Shown: piece by piece, positions 13,105-20,259 of the stretch
Position numbering within the stretch: position 1 is the stretch's first letter
How the letters are laid out: the number at the start of each line of letters is the position of its first letter
Origin: CBDAQR01 sp965199055
GTDB taxonomy: Bacteria; Pseudomonadota; Gammaproteobacteria; Pseudomonadales; Halieaceae
Direction: 5' to 3'
Length of the DNA stretch: 20,760 bases
Assembly: GCA_965199055.1 (NCBI GenBank)
Contig: CBDAQR010000011.1
Coordinates: 1 to 20,760 of the forward strand
Translations under genes and position numbers: made by a program
Notes under the pieces: model-generated
Seen by the model: only the letters and a program-made list of their open reading frames with translations
Databases searched by the model: none
Told to the model about the DNA's origin: nothing

Positions 13105-15610
13105 GTCTAAAGAACTCGCTGTCTCCATCGTTATCGGGGCCGTATTAAAAGGTTCCTTTGATGCGATCATTGGTCGCAGTGTCACCCAATTTGACCGCCT
13201 TGGCAAGACCATCGGCGAAGTGGACGCTAAGGCTCGCCAGATCAAGACCTTTCGCAGGTTAAAATCCGATCTGTCACAAACCGAGACGGCCTGGCACAAG
13301 GCGAAAGCGAAGGTCGCGGCGTTAAAAGGCGAGATGCACAGCGCAGCCAAGCCGACCAAAGCCATGCGCCAGGCCCTGGGCAGCGCCCATAAAGAGGTGC
13401 ATCATCTTAATGAACGGCTTAACCAGCAACGCCAGGCACTCATCCGACAGCGCCGGGCCATGGCCGAGGCCGGGGTCAGCACGAGCAGGCTGAACGCCCA
13501 AGAGACACGCCTGGGCGCGACCGTCGATAAACTTCGGCAGCGCTACGACAAGCTGGGGGCGGCCATCAAGCGCCGCGATGCCATCGGGCAAAAGCGCAGC
13601 GCCCTGCGCGGGCAGCTCATTGACGCGGTGGCCTTAGGGGCTGCCATTGCCGCCCCGGCGAGGGCCGCCCTCGGCTTTGAGAGCGTCATGGCCGACGTCA
13701 AAAAGGTGGTGGACTTTGACAGTCCGGCCCAGTTCAAGACCCTGCAAAAAGACCTCTTAAAACTCTCCACGGTGATCCCCATGTCCGCCGAGGGCCTGGG
13801 CGATATTATGGCCGCAGCCGGTCAGGCTGGCATTGCCCGCCATGAGTTGCTCACCTTTGCAAAAGACGCCGCCCGGATGGGCGTGGCCTTCGACATGAGC
13901 GGCAAAGAGGCCGGCTCGGCCATGACCGGTCTGCGTTCTCTCTTTAAACTTAATCAGCAGCAAGTCGTATCCTTAGGTGACGCCTACAACCACCTGTCCA
14001 ATAACATGGACGCCACCGCCAGTGATATGCTTAACATCGCTCACCGTGCTGGTTCCACCGCCACCCTGTTTGGTCTTAGCGGGCAGCAGGTGGGCGCGCT
14101 CGGCGCCACCTTCCTGGCCTTGAAAACCCGCCCGGAAGTGGCCGCCACCGGCATCAATGCCCTGCTACTAAAACTCAAGGCCGCCGATAAACAAGGCGCC
14201 CGATTTCAGGATGCGCTGGTCGGCATGGGCATAGACGCCCAGATGCTCAAAGAGGCCATTGAAGACGATGCCCAGGGCGCCTTGCTGGACTTCCTTGAAA
14301 CAGTAAAATCCTCCGACGATGTGACCGGCACACTGGCCGATCTGTTTGGCACGGAATACGCCGATGACATGGCCAAACTGGTGGGCGGATTGGACATGTA
14401 CAAAAAAGCGCTGGGGCTGGTGAATGGTGAGACCCGTTATGCCAGCTCCATGCAGCAGGAATATGAACAGCGCGCCCAAACCACGGCCAACAACCTGCAA
14501 CTGTTTCGCAATCAGGTCACCCGCCTGGGTGTGAGTATCGGCTCGGTACTGCTGCCACCGCTGAATACCCTGCTGGGTGGATTCGGTCATGTGGTGGGGG
14601 GGCTTACAACGCTGACCGAGCGCTTTCCCACGCTGACAAAAGGCATTGTCCTGCTGGGAGCAAGCCTGATGATTGGCAAGATAGCCGCCATCGCCGGAGG
14701 CTATGCGCTGACCTTTTTCACCGGCGCACTGGTCTCAGCCAAAGTGGCGTTTCACACGCTGACGGCAGGTATGACCCTGGCCACCCTCAAACTCAAAGCG
14801 TTTAACGCCACCGCCCTCATCACCGCCACCCGCACCAAAGCGCTGGCCGTGGGCGGGGCGATCAAGGGCTTTGCCACCGGTCTTGTCGCTCTGGCCAGTC
14901 GCGCCATCCCGATAGCCATTGGCGCACTGAACGCCTTGCGCCTGGCTGTCATGACCAATCCCATTGGTCTGATCATCGGCGGCATCGCCCTGGCCGCTGG
15001 CCTTATCCTGACCTACTGGCAACCGATTAAAGGCTTTTTCAGTGGTCTGTGGACAGGGGTAAAAACCATTTTCTCCACCGCCTGGCAAGGCATCAAGACC
15101 CTGCTGTCCTTTCGCCCCTTAGGCTTGATTATAAACGCCTGGGGTGGTCTGGGCGGCTTCTTTGGCCAACTGTTCGGCGGCATCCTCAACACGGCCAGGG
15201 CCGCGTTGGATTGGCTACTGGGAAAGTTTGAAAAGGTCGTCGGGGTTATTGGCAAGACCTGGAAGGCCGTCACTGGCTGGTTTGGCGGGGATAACGAAAG
15301 CGAGGGGCAAACCGCTTCCAGGGCACCCAGGCCGACAACGGGCATTAAACCCGTGGCCTTAGCCGCCACCCTGGCCGCCACGCCCGTGACCGCCCAGCCC
15401 GTCGATGCCCATCTGACCGGTACATCACCCGCGCCAAGCAGCGCCGATACCGAGCAGCGCACCCCCCAGATCACGCATTACAACAACTTCCACATCTCGC
15501 TCCATCAACAGCCCGGACAAGACGCTCAGGCATTGGTCAATGAGATGATGGCCGAGATAGACCGCCGCCAGCAGCAAAGCCAACGCGAAGGACTGCACGA
15601 TGGCCTCTAG
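13103..15610 (+). CDS. T: Tape measure protein T
   Basis: 835 residues (P2 T is 815). ATG 13103, chosen because MSKELAVSIVIGAVLKGSFDAIIGRSVTQFDRLG is the usual start. Residues about 25-180 form long coiled coils (SDLSQTETAWHKAKAKVAAL; LNERLNQQRQALIRQRRAMAEAGVSTSRL), then the conserved phage tail tape-measure domain (FESVMADVKKVVDFDSPAQFKTLQKDLLKLSTVIPMSAEGLGDIMAAAGQAGI...TGLRSLF...NNMDATASDMLNIAHRAGSTATLFGLSGQQVGALGATFLAL), a series of hydrophobic segments around 480-680 (IGSVLLPPLNTLLGGFGHVV; NPIGLIIGGIALAAGLILTYWQPI), and a C-terminal disordered region ending in EIDRRQQQSQREG. It sets tail length and inserts into the host membrane. Intact. The ribosome binding site is weak. Confidence 0.95.
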   Translation: MSKELAVSIVIGAVLKGSFDAIIGRSVTQFDRLGKTIGEVDAKARQIKTFRRLKSDLSQTETAWHKAKAKVAALKGEMHSAAKPTKAMRQALGSAHKEVHHLNERLNQQRQALIRQRRAMAEAGVSTSRLNAQETRLGATVDKLRQRYDKLGAAIKRRDAIGQKRSALRGQLIDAVALGAAIAAPARAALGFESVMADVKKVVDFDSPAQFKTLQKDLLKLSTVIPMSAEGLGDIMAAAGQAGIARHELLTFAKDAARMGVAFDMSGKEAGSAMTGLRSLFKLNQQQVVSLGDAYNHLSNNMDATASDMLNIAHRAGSTATLFGLSGQQVGALGATFLALKTRPEVAATGINALLLKLKAADKQGARFQDALVGMGIDAQMLKEAIEDDAQGALLDFLETVKSSDDVTGTLADLFGTEYADDMAKLVGGLDMYKKALGLVNGETRYASSMQQEYEQRAQTTANNLQLFRNQVTRLGVSIGSVLLPPLNTLLGGFGHVVGGLTTLTERFPTLTKGIVLLGASLMIGKIAAIAGGYALTFFTGALVSAKVAFHTLTAGMTLATLKLKAFNATALITATRTKALAVGGAIKGFATGLVALASRAIPIAIGALNALRLAVMTNPIGLIIGGIALAAGLILTYWQPIKGFFSGLWTGVKTIFSTAWQGIKTLLSFRPLGLIINAWGGLGGFFGQLFGGILNTARAALDWLLGKFEKVVGVIGKTWKAVTGWFGGDNESEGQTASRAPRPTTGIKPVALAATLAATPVTAQPVDAHLTGTSPAPSSADTEQRTPQITHYNNFHISLHQQPGQDAQALVNEMMAEIDRRQQQSQREGLHDGL

Positions 15611-16013
15611 TGTCCTGATGAGGCTGGGGGCGTACACCTTCGCCATGAACCAGGCCACCTACCAGCAGTTACAGCGCAGCAGCGCTTACCGCTGGCCGGG
15701 ACAGGCCCGTCTTGGCCGTCTGCCCGCCCAACAATACTTAGGCCCGGGTGAGGAGACGTTGAGCCTGGAAGGCACCCTCTATCCACATTTTAAGGGCGGC
15801 CTGAAACAGCTTGAGGCCATGCGCCGGGAAGCGGGCAAAGGCCAACCCCTGATGCTCACCGATGGCACTGGCCACATCTGGCAACACTGGGTCATCACGC
15901 AGGTGGAAGAAACCCATACGGTACTCTTTGAGGACGGCACGCCCCGCAAAATCGCCTTCCGCCTGCACCTCGCCCGCTATGGCGAGGATACGCGCCGTAC
16001 CGAAGGTCTCTGA
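15600..16013 (+). CDS. U: Tail protein U
   Basis: 137 residues overlapping T by 11 bases. MRLGAYTFAMNQATYQQLQRSSAYRWPGQARLGRLPAQQYLGPGEETLSLEGTLYPHFKGGLKQLEAMRREAGKGQPLMLTDGTGHIWQHWVITQVEETHTVLFEDGTPRKIAFRLHLARYGED is typical of P2 gpU (159), whose GPGE..L.G..YP and RKI.F.L.L.RY motifs are clear. gpU is thought to terminate the tail. It ends TGATG into X. Intact. Confidence 0.92.
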   Translation: MASSVLMRLGAYTFAMNQATYQQLQRSSAYRWPGQARLGRLPAQQYLGPGEETLSLEGTLYPHFKGGLKQLEAMRREAGKGQPLMLTDGTGHIWQHWVITQVEETHTVLFEDGTPRKIAFRLHLARYGEDTRRTEGL

Positions 16014-16246
16014 TGCACTATCGAACCAAAGACGGCGATGTGCTCGACGCCCTCTGTCATAAGCACTACGGGCGAGAAGCCGGCCGGCCTGTGCGGGGCA
16101 CGCAGACAGGCGCTGTCGAGGCCGTACTGGAAGCCAACCCGGGGCTGGCGGATCAAGGCCCCATCCTGCCCGCCGGCCTGCTGATTATCCTGCCGGACTT
16201 GCCCGAGCCTGTGCCGCACCGTCAACCCGTGAGACTCTGGGACTAA
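16013..16246 (+). CDS. X: Tail protein X (LysM-like)
   Basis: 77 residues (P2 X 67), starting in the TGATG overlap with U. YRTKDGDVLDALCHKHYGREAG..GAVEAVLEANPGLADQGPILPAGLLIILPDLPEP is the LysM-like fold (Y....GD.LD.+...YG...G....VL.ANPGLA..GP.LP.G..I.LP) of P2 gpX, a baseplate/tail hub component. Intact. Confidence 0.92.
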   Translation: MHYRTKDGDVLDALCHKHYGREAGRPVRGTQTGAVEAVLEANPGLADQGPILPAGLLIILPDLPEPVPHRQPVRLWD

Positions 16247-16268
16247 GGGTGAGTGAGCCGGTCGAACC

Positions 16269-17288
16269 ATGACCCCCGCCTTCTCGCTGATCGCCGATCG
16301 CACTGACATCACGACCGCTGTACAGGACAGATTGCTGTCCTTAACGCTGGCCGACCGGGCCGGTATGAAAAGCGATACCCTGACGCTGCGCCTCGATGAC
16401 CGGTTTTTGCTCCTGCAAAACCGGCATACTGCACATCCTGTACATAACCGCGACGGACAGATTGCCCTGCCCCGCAAAGGAGCGGAACTCAGCGTCTCCT
16501 TAGGCGATGAGCAGAAGTCGGTCAAGATGGGCGTTTACATCGTTGATGAGCTGGAACTCAGCGCACCACCGGCCACCCTGACCATCCGCGCCAAGGCCGC
16601 CAATATGCGCGCCAGCTTAAAAGCACACAAGACCCGTGCCTTTAATGAGATGACGCTGGGGAACCTGGTCGCTGTCATTGCCGCCGAGCATGGGCTTGAG
16701 CCCCGTGTGGGCGATGCCCTGGCCCGCATCCGTCTCACCCACCTCGACCAGACCGAAGAGTCGGACTTACACCTCTTAACCCGCTTGGGGAAGCACTACG
16801 ACGCCCTGGCCAAACCTGCTGGAGGTTATCTCCTGTTCGTGCCCAGGGGCGAGGCGAAGAGCGCCACCGGCAAGACCCTGCCGGACATCAGCATCGACCC
16901 CCAGCAGCTCAGTGACTACCGAGTGACCCTGGCCGACAGGAACAGGTATCAGGCGGTGGTGGCCAAGTGGCATAACACCGACACCGGTGAGCATCTTGAG
17001 GTCAAGGTGGGAGAAGGTCAGCCCAGCCACACCCTGCGCCACACCTACCCGGACGCCGATACCGCCATCGCCGCAGCCAAGGCCAAACTGGACGCCTTAA
17101 ACCGAGGTCAGTCGACAGCCCGCCTGACCCTCACCCCCGGCAACCCGCAGATGGCCGCCGAGACCAAACTCACCCTGAGCGGCTTTCGAGACGGCATCGA
17201 TGGCGACTGGGTCGCCACCGAGGTTGACCATCAACTCAGCAACAGCGGCTATACCACCCGGGTGCTGGCCGAGACACCGAAACGCTGA
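16269..17288 (+). CDS. D: Baseplate hub protein D (late control protein D family)
   Basis: 339 residues (P2 D 387). Starts MTPAFSLIADRTDITTAVQDRLLSLTLADRAGMKSDTLTLRLDD and continues with GVYIVDELELSAPPATLTIRAKAANM, KAHKTRAFNEMTLGNLVAVIAAEHGLEPRVG, HLDQTEESDLHLLTRLGKHYDALAKPAGGYLLFV, then a Q/Y-rich beta part and GFRDGIDGDWVATEVDHQLSNSGYTTRVLAE. This is the gpD/T4 gp27-like hub that supports the spike V. Sequence is intact. It is the last recognised phage gene; the basic mini-ORF at 17288 overlaps its stop. Confidence 0.93.
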   Translation: MTPAFSLIADRTDITTAVQDRLLSLTLADRAGMKSDTLTLRLDDRFLLLQNRHTAHPVHNRDGQIALPRKGAELSVSLGDEQKSVKMGVYIVDELELSAPPATLTIRAKAANMRASLKAHKTRAFNEMTLGNLVAVIAAEHGLEPRVGDALARIRLTHLDQTEESDLHLLTRLGKHYDALAKPAGGYLLFVPRGEAKSATGKTLPDISIDPQQLSDYRVTLADRNRYQAVVAKWHNTDTGEHLEVKVGEGQPSHTLRHTYPDADTAIAAAKAKLDALNRGQSTARLTLTPGNPQMAAETKLTLSGFRDGIDGDWVATEVDHQLSNSGYTTRVLAETPKR

Positions 17289-17407
17289 TGCGGCATTCCA
17301 GGGCGGTTAAGAGAAAGGCGGCCAGAACCCACGACAGGGCACAGAGAGACAACGCAAAACCGATGAGACAAGGGGATCGATCAGAAACCCATCTAAGGGC
17401 TATTTAA
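17288..17407 (+). CDS. Possible basic mini-protein after D
   Basis: A 39-codon ORF beginning in the TGATG overlap with the D stop (ATG 17288-17290), ending TAA 17405-17407. The product (MRHSRAVKRKAARTHDRAQR...) is very rich in Arg/Lys and lacks cysteines, so it is not a Com- or Ogr-type zinc protein. Translation coupling is suggestive, but such composition also arises by chance. Low confidence. Confidence 0.25.
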   Translation: MRHSRAVKRKAARTHDRAQRDNAKPMRQGDRSETHLRAI

Positions 17408-17440
17408 CCCCATTAAAGGAATGTTTTAAGTCCCCTTAAA
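17403..17440. repeat. Two phased palindromes TTTAA..TTAAA
   Basis: TTTAACCCCATTAAA (17403-17417; 5-base arms, CCCCA core) and TTTAAGTCCCCTTAAA (17425-17440; 6-base arms, TCCC core) start 22 bases apart, i.e. two helical turns. Matching arms, C-rich cores and phasing suggest a pair of protein-binding sites at the end of the phage tail operon. Confidence 0.5.
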
Positions 17441-17456
17441 TCACGCATAAAATCCG

Positions 17457-17525
17457 GTCGCAAAATGAGTGTAAAATGACCATAAATTCCTGTCGCAAAA
17501 TGACTGTCACTTTGTCGCAAAATGA
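17457..17525 (+). repeat. GTCGCAAAATGA direct-repeat array (possible transposon/prophage end)
   Basis: GTCGCAAAATGA occurs exactly at 17457-17468, 17492-17503 and 17514-17525, and a degenerate GTGTAAAATGA at 17469-17479. Copies 3 and 4 are preceded by T, giving TGTCGC, and copies 1 and 2 abut. Iterated oriented sites starting TG are how MuA/TnsB/TniA-type transposases bind their element ends. The position between the last tail gene and the flanking toxin-antitoxin operon is where a right prophage end would be sought. Assignment to a specific element is inference. Confidence 0.5.
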
Positions 17526-17561
17526 ACATCAGGCTACACGACTCCGCCTTGACGACGCTTA

Positions 17562-17579
17562 TTATTGTATACACAATAA
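17562..17579. promoter_or_regulatory. Palindrome in the brnTA promoter region
   Basis: TTATTGT (17562-17568) and ACAATAA (17573-17579) are perfect 7-base arms around ATAC, seven bases before the brnT ATG at 17586. TTGACG at 17549-17554 is a -35 candidate; the -10 is less certain. BrnTA operons are known to be autoregulated, so this is a likely antitoxin operator. Confidence 0.5.
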
Positions 17580-17585
17580 ATAGAC

Positions 17586-17630
17586 ATGAGGATAACCTGC
17601 AACGAGGCTAAAAACCGCAGCAATAAACAA
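17586..17630 (+). pseudogene. brnT: BrnT toxin, 5' fragment (15 codons)
   Basis: ATG 17586 begins MRITCNEAKNRSNKQ, the usual start of BrnT ('M.I..DEAK...N..KHG'), and is cut off after CAA (17630) by the first IS1595-family insertion. The rest of the gene resumes at 19653 with AAG-CAT-GGT-GTG (K-H-G-V), restoring NRSNKQKHGVFLAEA. So this is the 5' part of a BrnT ribonuclease toxin gene of about 90 residues, disrupted by 2 kb of insertions. Confidence 0.8.
17623..17630 (+). repeat. Target-site duplication of first IS (left copy)
   Basis: ATAAACAA directly before the IS left end; repeated at 18605-18612 after its right end. Eight bases, the usual duplication length of IS1595-family elements. 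Confidence 0.75.
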
Positions 17631-18604
17631 GGCTCTATTCGTGCACCATATTGATCTGATATAGTTTCGCCGAAACGCAGGAGGTATCGCCCTATGGAGC
17701 GGAAAGCATTTCAGACCTGGTTGTCGGCAATCGACACGTTGAGCGCGGCACAGAAGGCCGAGGTTGGGGAGGTTCTGGCCGGTCGTCCGGTCGGGGAGGC
17801 CTCTCTGGCGGCCGTCGAGTCGAGTGTTGGCGAAGACCGGTCTTGCCCCCATTGCGGGACGCCCGGTGCGGTGGCCAACGGCAAGGCGCGGGGAATGCAG
17901 CGCTATCTCTGCCGATCTTGCAAGAGAACCTTCGGCGCGGTGACGGGGACGCCGCTGAGCGGTCTGCACCACAAGGATGTTTGGCTGACGTTCGGCGAAT
18001 GCCTTGCCAATGGCGACACGGTAGCGGCGTCGGCCGAGCGCTGTGGCATCGCCGTGAGCACCGCCTTTCGCTGGCGGCACCGCTTCCTCGCGGCGATCGA
18101 GACCGACACCGAAAAGCTGCGGGGCATTGTCGAAGCCGATGAAACCTTTGTTCTTGAGAGCCGCAAGGGAGATCGTTCCTGGTCGCGGGCCAAGGAAGGC
18201 AAGCCCTCGGCGCAACCGTCAGCGCCGTCTTGCCGGCGGTCAACGCCGAGACCCTGCGGGATGTCCTTGCGCCGGTCATTGACAAGGATGTGCTGCTGGT
18301 GACCGACGGCGGCACCAGCTATCCGCCGTGTGCCGCCGCCATGGGTGTCAGCCACGAGGCGCTCAACCAGTCGTCCGGCGAACGCGTTCGCGGGGAACTG
18401 CATATCCAGACCGTCAACAACCGGCACTCCCGTCTCAAGGCGTTCCTTCGCAGCCGTCGAGGCATCGCCACGAAATATCTTGCCAGCTATCTGCGCTGGT
18501 TCCATCTCATTGCCCTTCATCGAAACTCAACCCCACGCTACTGCCTCGCCAGCGCCATGGGCGGCACGATTGCATGATGATCAATACGAACTACGAATAG
18601 AGCA
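17631..18604 (+). mobile_element. IS1595-family element, copy A (defective)
   Basis: 974 bases bounded by a left end GGCTCTATTCGT... and a right end that reads, inverted, TGCTCTATTCGT. The inverted ends match for 11 bases and again further in (TATTGATC), with a changed terminal base on the right. Flanked by ATAAACAA on both sides. It carries one transposase gene with an internal deletion, so it is probably not autonomous. It lies inside brnT and its right-hand duplication was itself the target of element B. Confidence 0.85.
17694..18577 (+). pseudogene. IS1595-family transposase, internal deletion and frame break
   Basis: ATG 17694 with AGGAGG upstream. First frame: MERKAFQTWLSAIDTLSAAQ, a zinc ribbon (CPHCGTPGAV...YLCRSCKRTF), PLSGLHHKDVWLTF, a helix-turn-helix (TVAASAERCGIAVSTAFRWRHRFL) and the first catalytic Asp in GIVEADETFV. 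After SRKGDRSWSRAKEGKPSAQP the frame leaves the transposase. The other frame resumes VSAVLPAVNAETLRDVL, then VTDGGTSYPP (second Asp) and IHIQTVNNRHSRLK-like LHIQTVNNRHSRLK (third catalytic Asn) to the end at 18577. Comparison with copy B (residues KASKRGLSHEQVPVLVAADR) shows a deletion of roughly 70 bases near 18205. Such a protein would be inactive. ISXO2/IS1595-like DDE/DDN family. Confidence 0.85.
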
Positions 18605-18613
18605 ATAAACAAA
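18605..18613 (+). repeat. Overlapping target duplications between the two IS elements
   Basis: ATAAACAAA: its first eight bases are the right duplication of copy A; its last eight (TAAACAAA, 18606-18613) are the left duplication of copy B, repeated at 19646-19653. The two insertions used target sites offset by one base. Confidence 0.8.
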
Positions 18614-19645
18614 GGCTCAGTTTCCAAAAAGTATGCGAAAGTGATATGATTGCCCGTAAACCGGCGCTTTGAGGAGGCACAGATGGACAGGAAGAAATTT
18701 CAGGACTGGCGGGCGGGCGTAGACAATCTTTCGCACGCGCAGCGCTCAGAAGCTTTGGCAGTGCTTTCGGGTCAACCGGACAGTGTTTTGTCGCTGGCGG
18801 CGATTGAGGCGAGCGTCGAGGAAGATCGGCGTTGCCCACATTGCGGCACACCCGGCGCGGTATCACGTGGCAAGGCACGGGGGCTTCGCCGCTACCAGTG
18901 CAAGGGTTGCAAGCGCACGTTCAATGCCGCGACCGGCACGCCCTTATCGGGGCTTCACCGCAAGGAGCGCTGGCTGTCATTCGGCCTGTCGCTGGCCGAG
19001 GGCGAGACGGTTCGTGAATCGGCCCGCCGATGCGGTCTTGGCGTCAATACGGCCTTCCGCTGGCGGCACCGTTTCCTGGAGGCAGCGGGACAGGATCGGC
19101 CGAAACTCAAGGGCATTGTCGAAGTTGACGAGACCTATGTGCTTGAGAGCCACAAGGGATCGCGCACCCTGGATCGCAAGGCGCGCAAGCGTGGAGGAAA
19201 GGCCAGCAAGCGCGGTCTGTCGCATGAACAGGTACCGGTTCTGGTCGCCGCCGACCGCAGCGGCACAACCATCAGCGAGGTTCTTCCGGCGGTCAACGCC
19301 GAGACCCTGCAAGCGGTGCTCGAACCGGTTCTGGATACCGACATCGTTCTGGTGTCTGACGGTCATGGCAGCTATCCGCCCTGCGCTGCGGCCATGGGCG
19401 TTCGCCACGAAGCCCTGAACCTTTCGGCCGGAGAGCGGGTCAGGGATGCCTTCCACATCCAGACGGTCAATAGCCGCCACAGCCCGTTGAAAGGTTTCCT
19501 GCGCCGCTATCGCGGCATCGCCACGAAGTACCTGGACAGCTATCTGAGATGGTTCCATCTCATCGGCATGGTCGGGAGGGCATCGCCGCGGGCCTGCCTC
19601 GCCGCAGCAATCAGCAGCCCATGCATACAATTCGGAAACTGAGCC
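18614..19645 (+). mobile_element. IS1595-family element, copy B (apparently intact)
   Basis: 1032 bases. The left end GGCTCAGTTTCCAAAAAGTA and the inverted right end GGCTCAGTTTCCGAATTGTA match at 17 of 20 terminal bases. Flanked by an 8-base direct repeat TAAACAAA. One intact transposase gene (18683-19642), whose stop codon lies inside the right inverted repeat. Element B differs in sequence from A (same family, clearly diverged), so this is a second independent insertion, not a duplication. Confidence 0.9.
18683..19642 (+). CDS. IS1595-family transposase (intact)
   Basis: 319 residues from ATG 18683, after GAGGAGG. (The frame is open to 18650 but that would use a TTG without ribosome site.) Zinc ribbon CPHCGTPGAVSRGKARG...YQCKGCKRTF; PLSGLHRKERWLSFGL; helix-turn-helix ETVRESARRCGLGVNTAFRWRHRFL; catalytic Asp in GIVEVDETYVLESHKGS; basic KARKRGGKASKRGLSHEQV; second Asp in IVLVSDGHGSYPP; third residue Asn in FHIQTVNSRHSPLKGFLRR, followed by the conserved GIATKYLDSYLRWFH. 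This is the DDN-type ISXO2-like catalytic core of the IS1595 family, which cuts and pastes or copies the element with 8-bp duplications. No frame break seen. Confidence 0.92.
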   Translation: MDRKKFQDWRAGVDNLSHAQRSEALAVLSGQPDSVLSLAAIEASVEEDRRCPHCGTPGAVSRGKARGLRRYQCKGCKRTFNAATGTPLSGLHRKERWLSFGLSLAEGETVRESARRCGLGVNTAFRWRHRFLEAAGQDRPKLKGIVEVDETYVLESHKGSRTLDRKARKRGGKASKRGLSHEQVPVLVAADRSGTTISEVLPAVNAETLQAVLEPVLDTDIVLVSDGHGSYPPCAAAMGVRHEALNLSAGERVRDAFHIQTVNSRHSPLKGFLRRYRGIATKYLDSYLRWFHLIGMVGRASPRACLAAAISSPCIQFGN

Positions 19646-19652
19646 TAAACAA

Positions 19653-19880
19653 AAGCATGGTGTGTTCCTGGCGGAAGCTAACTCGCTTGATTGGGATACA
19701 CTGCGGGCCAAGCAAGATGAGCGAAGAGATTATGGTGAGAGCAGGATGATTGGTTATGCCTTGCGGGGGCGGCGTTTGTACTGCGTTGTCTATACGGATC
19801 ATCAAGATGAAAGACGTATCATCAGCTTGCGTAAAGCCAACAAAAGAGAGGTCATTGCTTATGCGGGAAGTAAACGATAA
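19653..19880 (+). pseudogene. brnT: BrnT toxin, 3' fragment
   Basis: In frame with the 15-codon 5' part once both IS elements and duplications are removed: KHGVFLAEANSLDWDTLRAKQDERRDYGESRMIGYALRGRRLYCVVYTDHQDERRIISLRKANKREVIAYAGSKR. RMIGYAL.GRRLYCVVYT...RRIISLRKANKRE is the BrnT core ('R...G.......VV.T.....IRIIS.R.A...E'), a RelE-like mRNA-cutting toxin. The reconstructed toxin is 90 residues, normal for BrnT. Because the start and first residues are separated by 2 kb, functional toxin is unlikely unless translation begins internally, e.g. GTG 19662. The end overlaps brnA by 20 bases. Confidence 0.85.
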
Positions 19881-20146
19881 AACAACCGGCCGGGTGATTG
19901 TATTACCCGAAGAGCAGGAAGAAGCGGCCATCAACCGAGGCATTATCGCCGACCCGGATACCTATGAATTAACCGATGGGGAGTTCAAACAACTAAAAAA
20001 AGCCAGGCCGCCCTTTTTCCAGCACACATAAAGTGCCGGTATCCATCCGCCTGTCGCAGGATGTCGTGACATACTTCAGAGGCACTGGCAAGGGCTGGCA
20101 GGGGCGCATCAATGACATTTTGCGTGAATACATCAAGTCCGCTTAG
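19861..20146 (+). pseudogene. brnA: BrnA antitoxin, one frame break
   Basis: ATG 19861 overlaps the brnT end, as in brnTA operons. MREVNDKTTGRVIVLPEEQEEAAINRGIIADPDTYELTDGEFKQLKKARPP reads well, then the frame derails in a T5 run (20014-20018). With one T fewer it continues FSSTHKVPVSIRLSQDVVTYFRGTGKGWQGRINDILREYIKSA to TAG 20144-20146. 'VPVSIRLS.DV..+F...G.GWQ.RIN..LR.Y' is the ribbon-helix-helix DNA- and toxin-binding domain of BrnA. Restored length 94 residues. As given, the antitoxin loses its RHH; this is either decay or a homopolymer miscall. Confidence 0.8.
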
Positions 20147-20234
20147 CCAGGTGCTGCTCAATGCGGAGATCTGGCGACCAACGTGATCGAGGTTCCTGTC
20201 AATATTATTGAATGCTGATAAAGACCCAAAACCT
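20147..20234. other. Short gap between brnA and gcvH
   Basis: 88 bases without a supported gene, terminator or tRNA. No strong ribosome binding site precedes the gcvH GTG; GATAAAGACCC is the only purine-rich stretch. Confidence 0.4.
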
Positions 20235-20259
20235 GTGACCATTAAATACACCGAAGATC

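Noticed and set aside
17562..18520. Minus-strand ORFs across IS copy A
   Set aside because: Complements of the transposase gene; no independent features.
18650..18682. Longer transposase start at TTG 18650
   Set aside because: No ribosome site there; ATG 18683 follows GAGGAGG and matches the start context of copy A.
20014..20018. Programmed frameshift at T5 in brnA
   Set aside because: The needed change is a base loss (+1 direction) with no known slippery context; decay or sequencing error is simpler.
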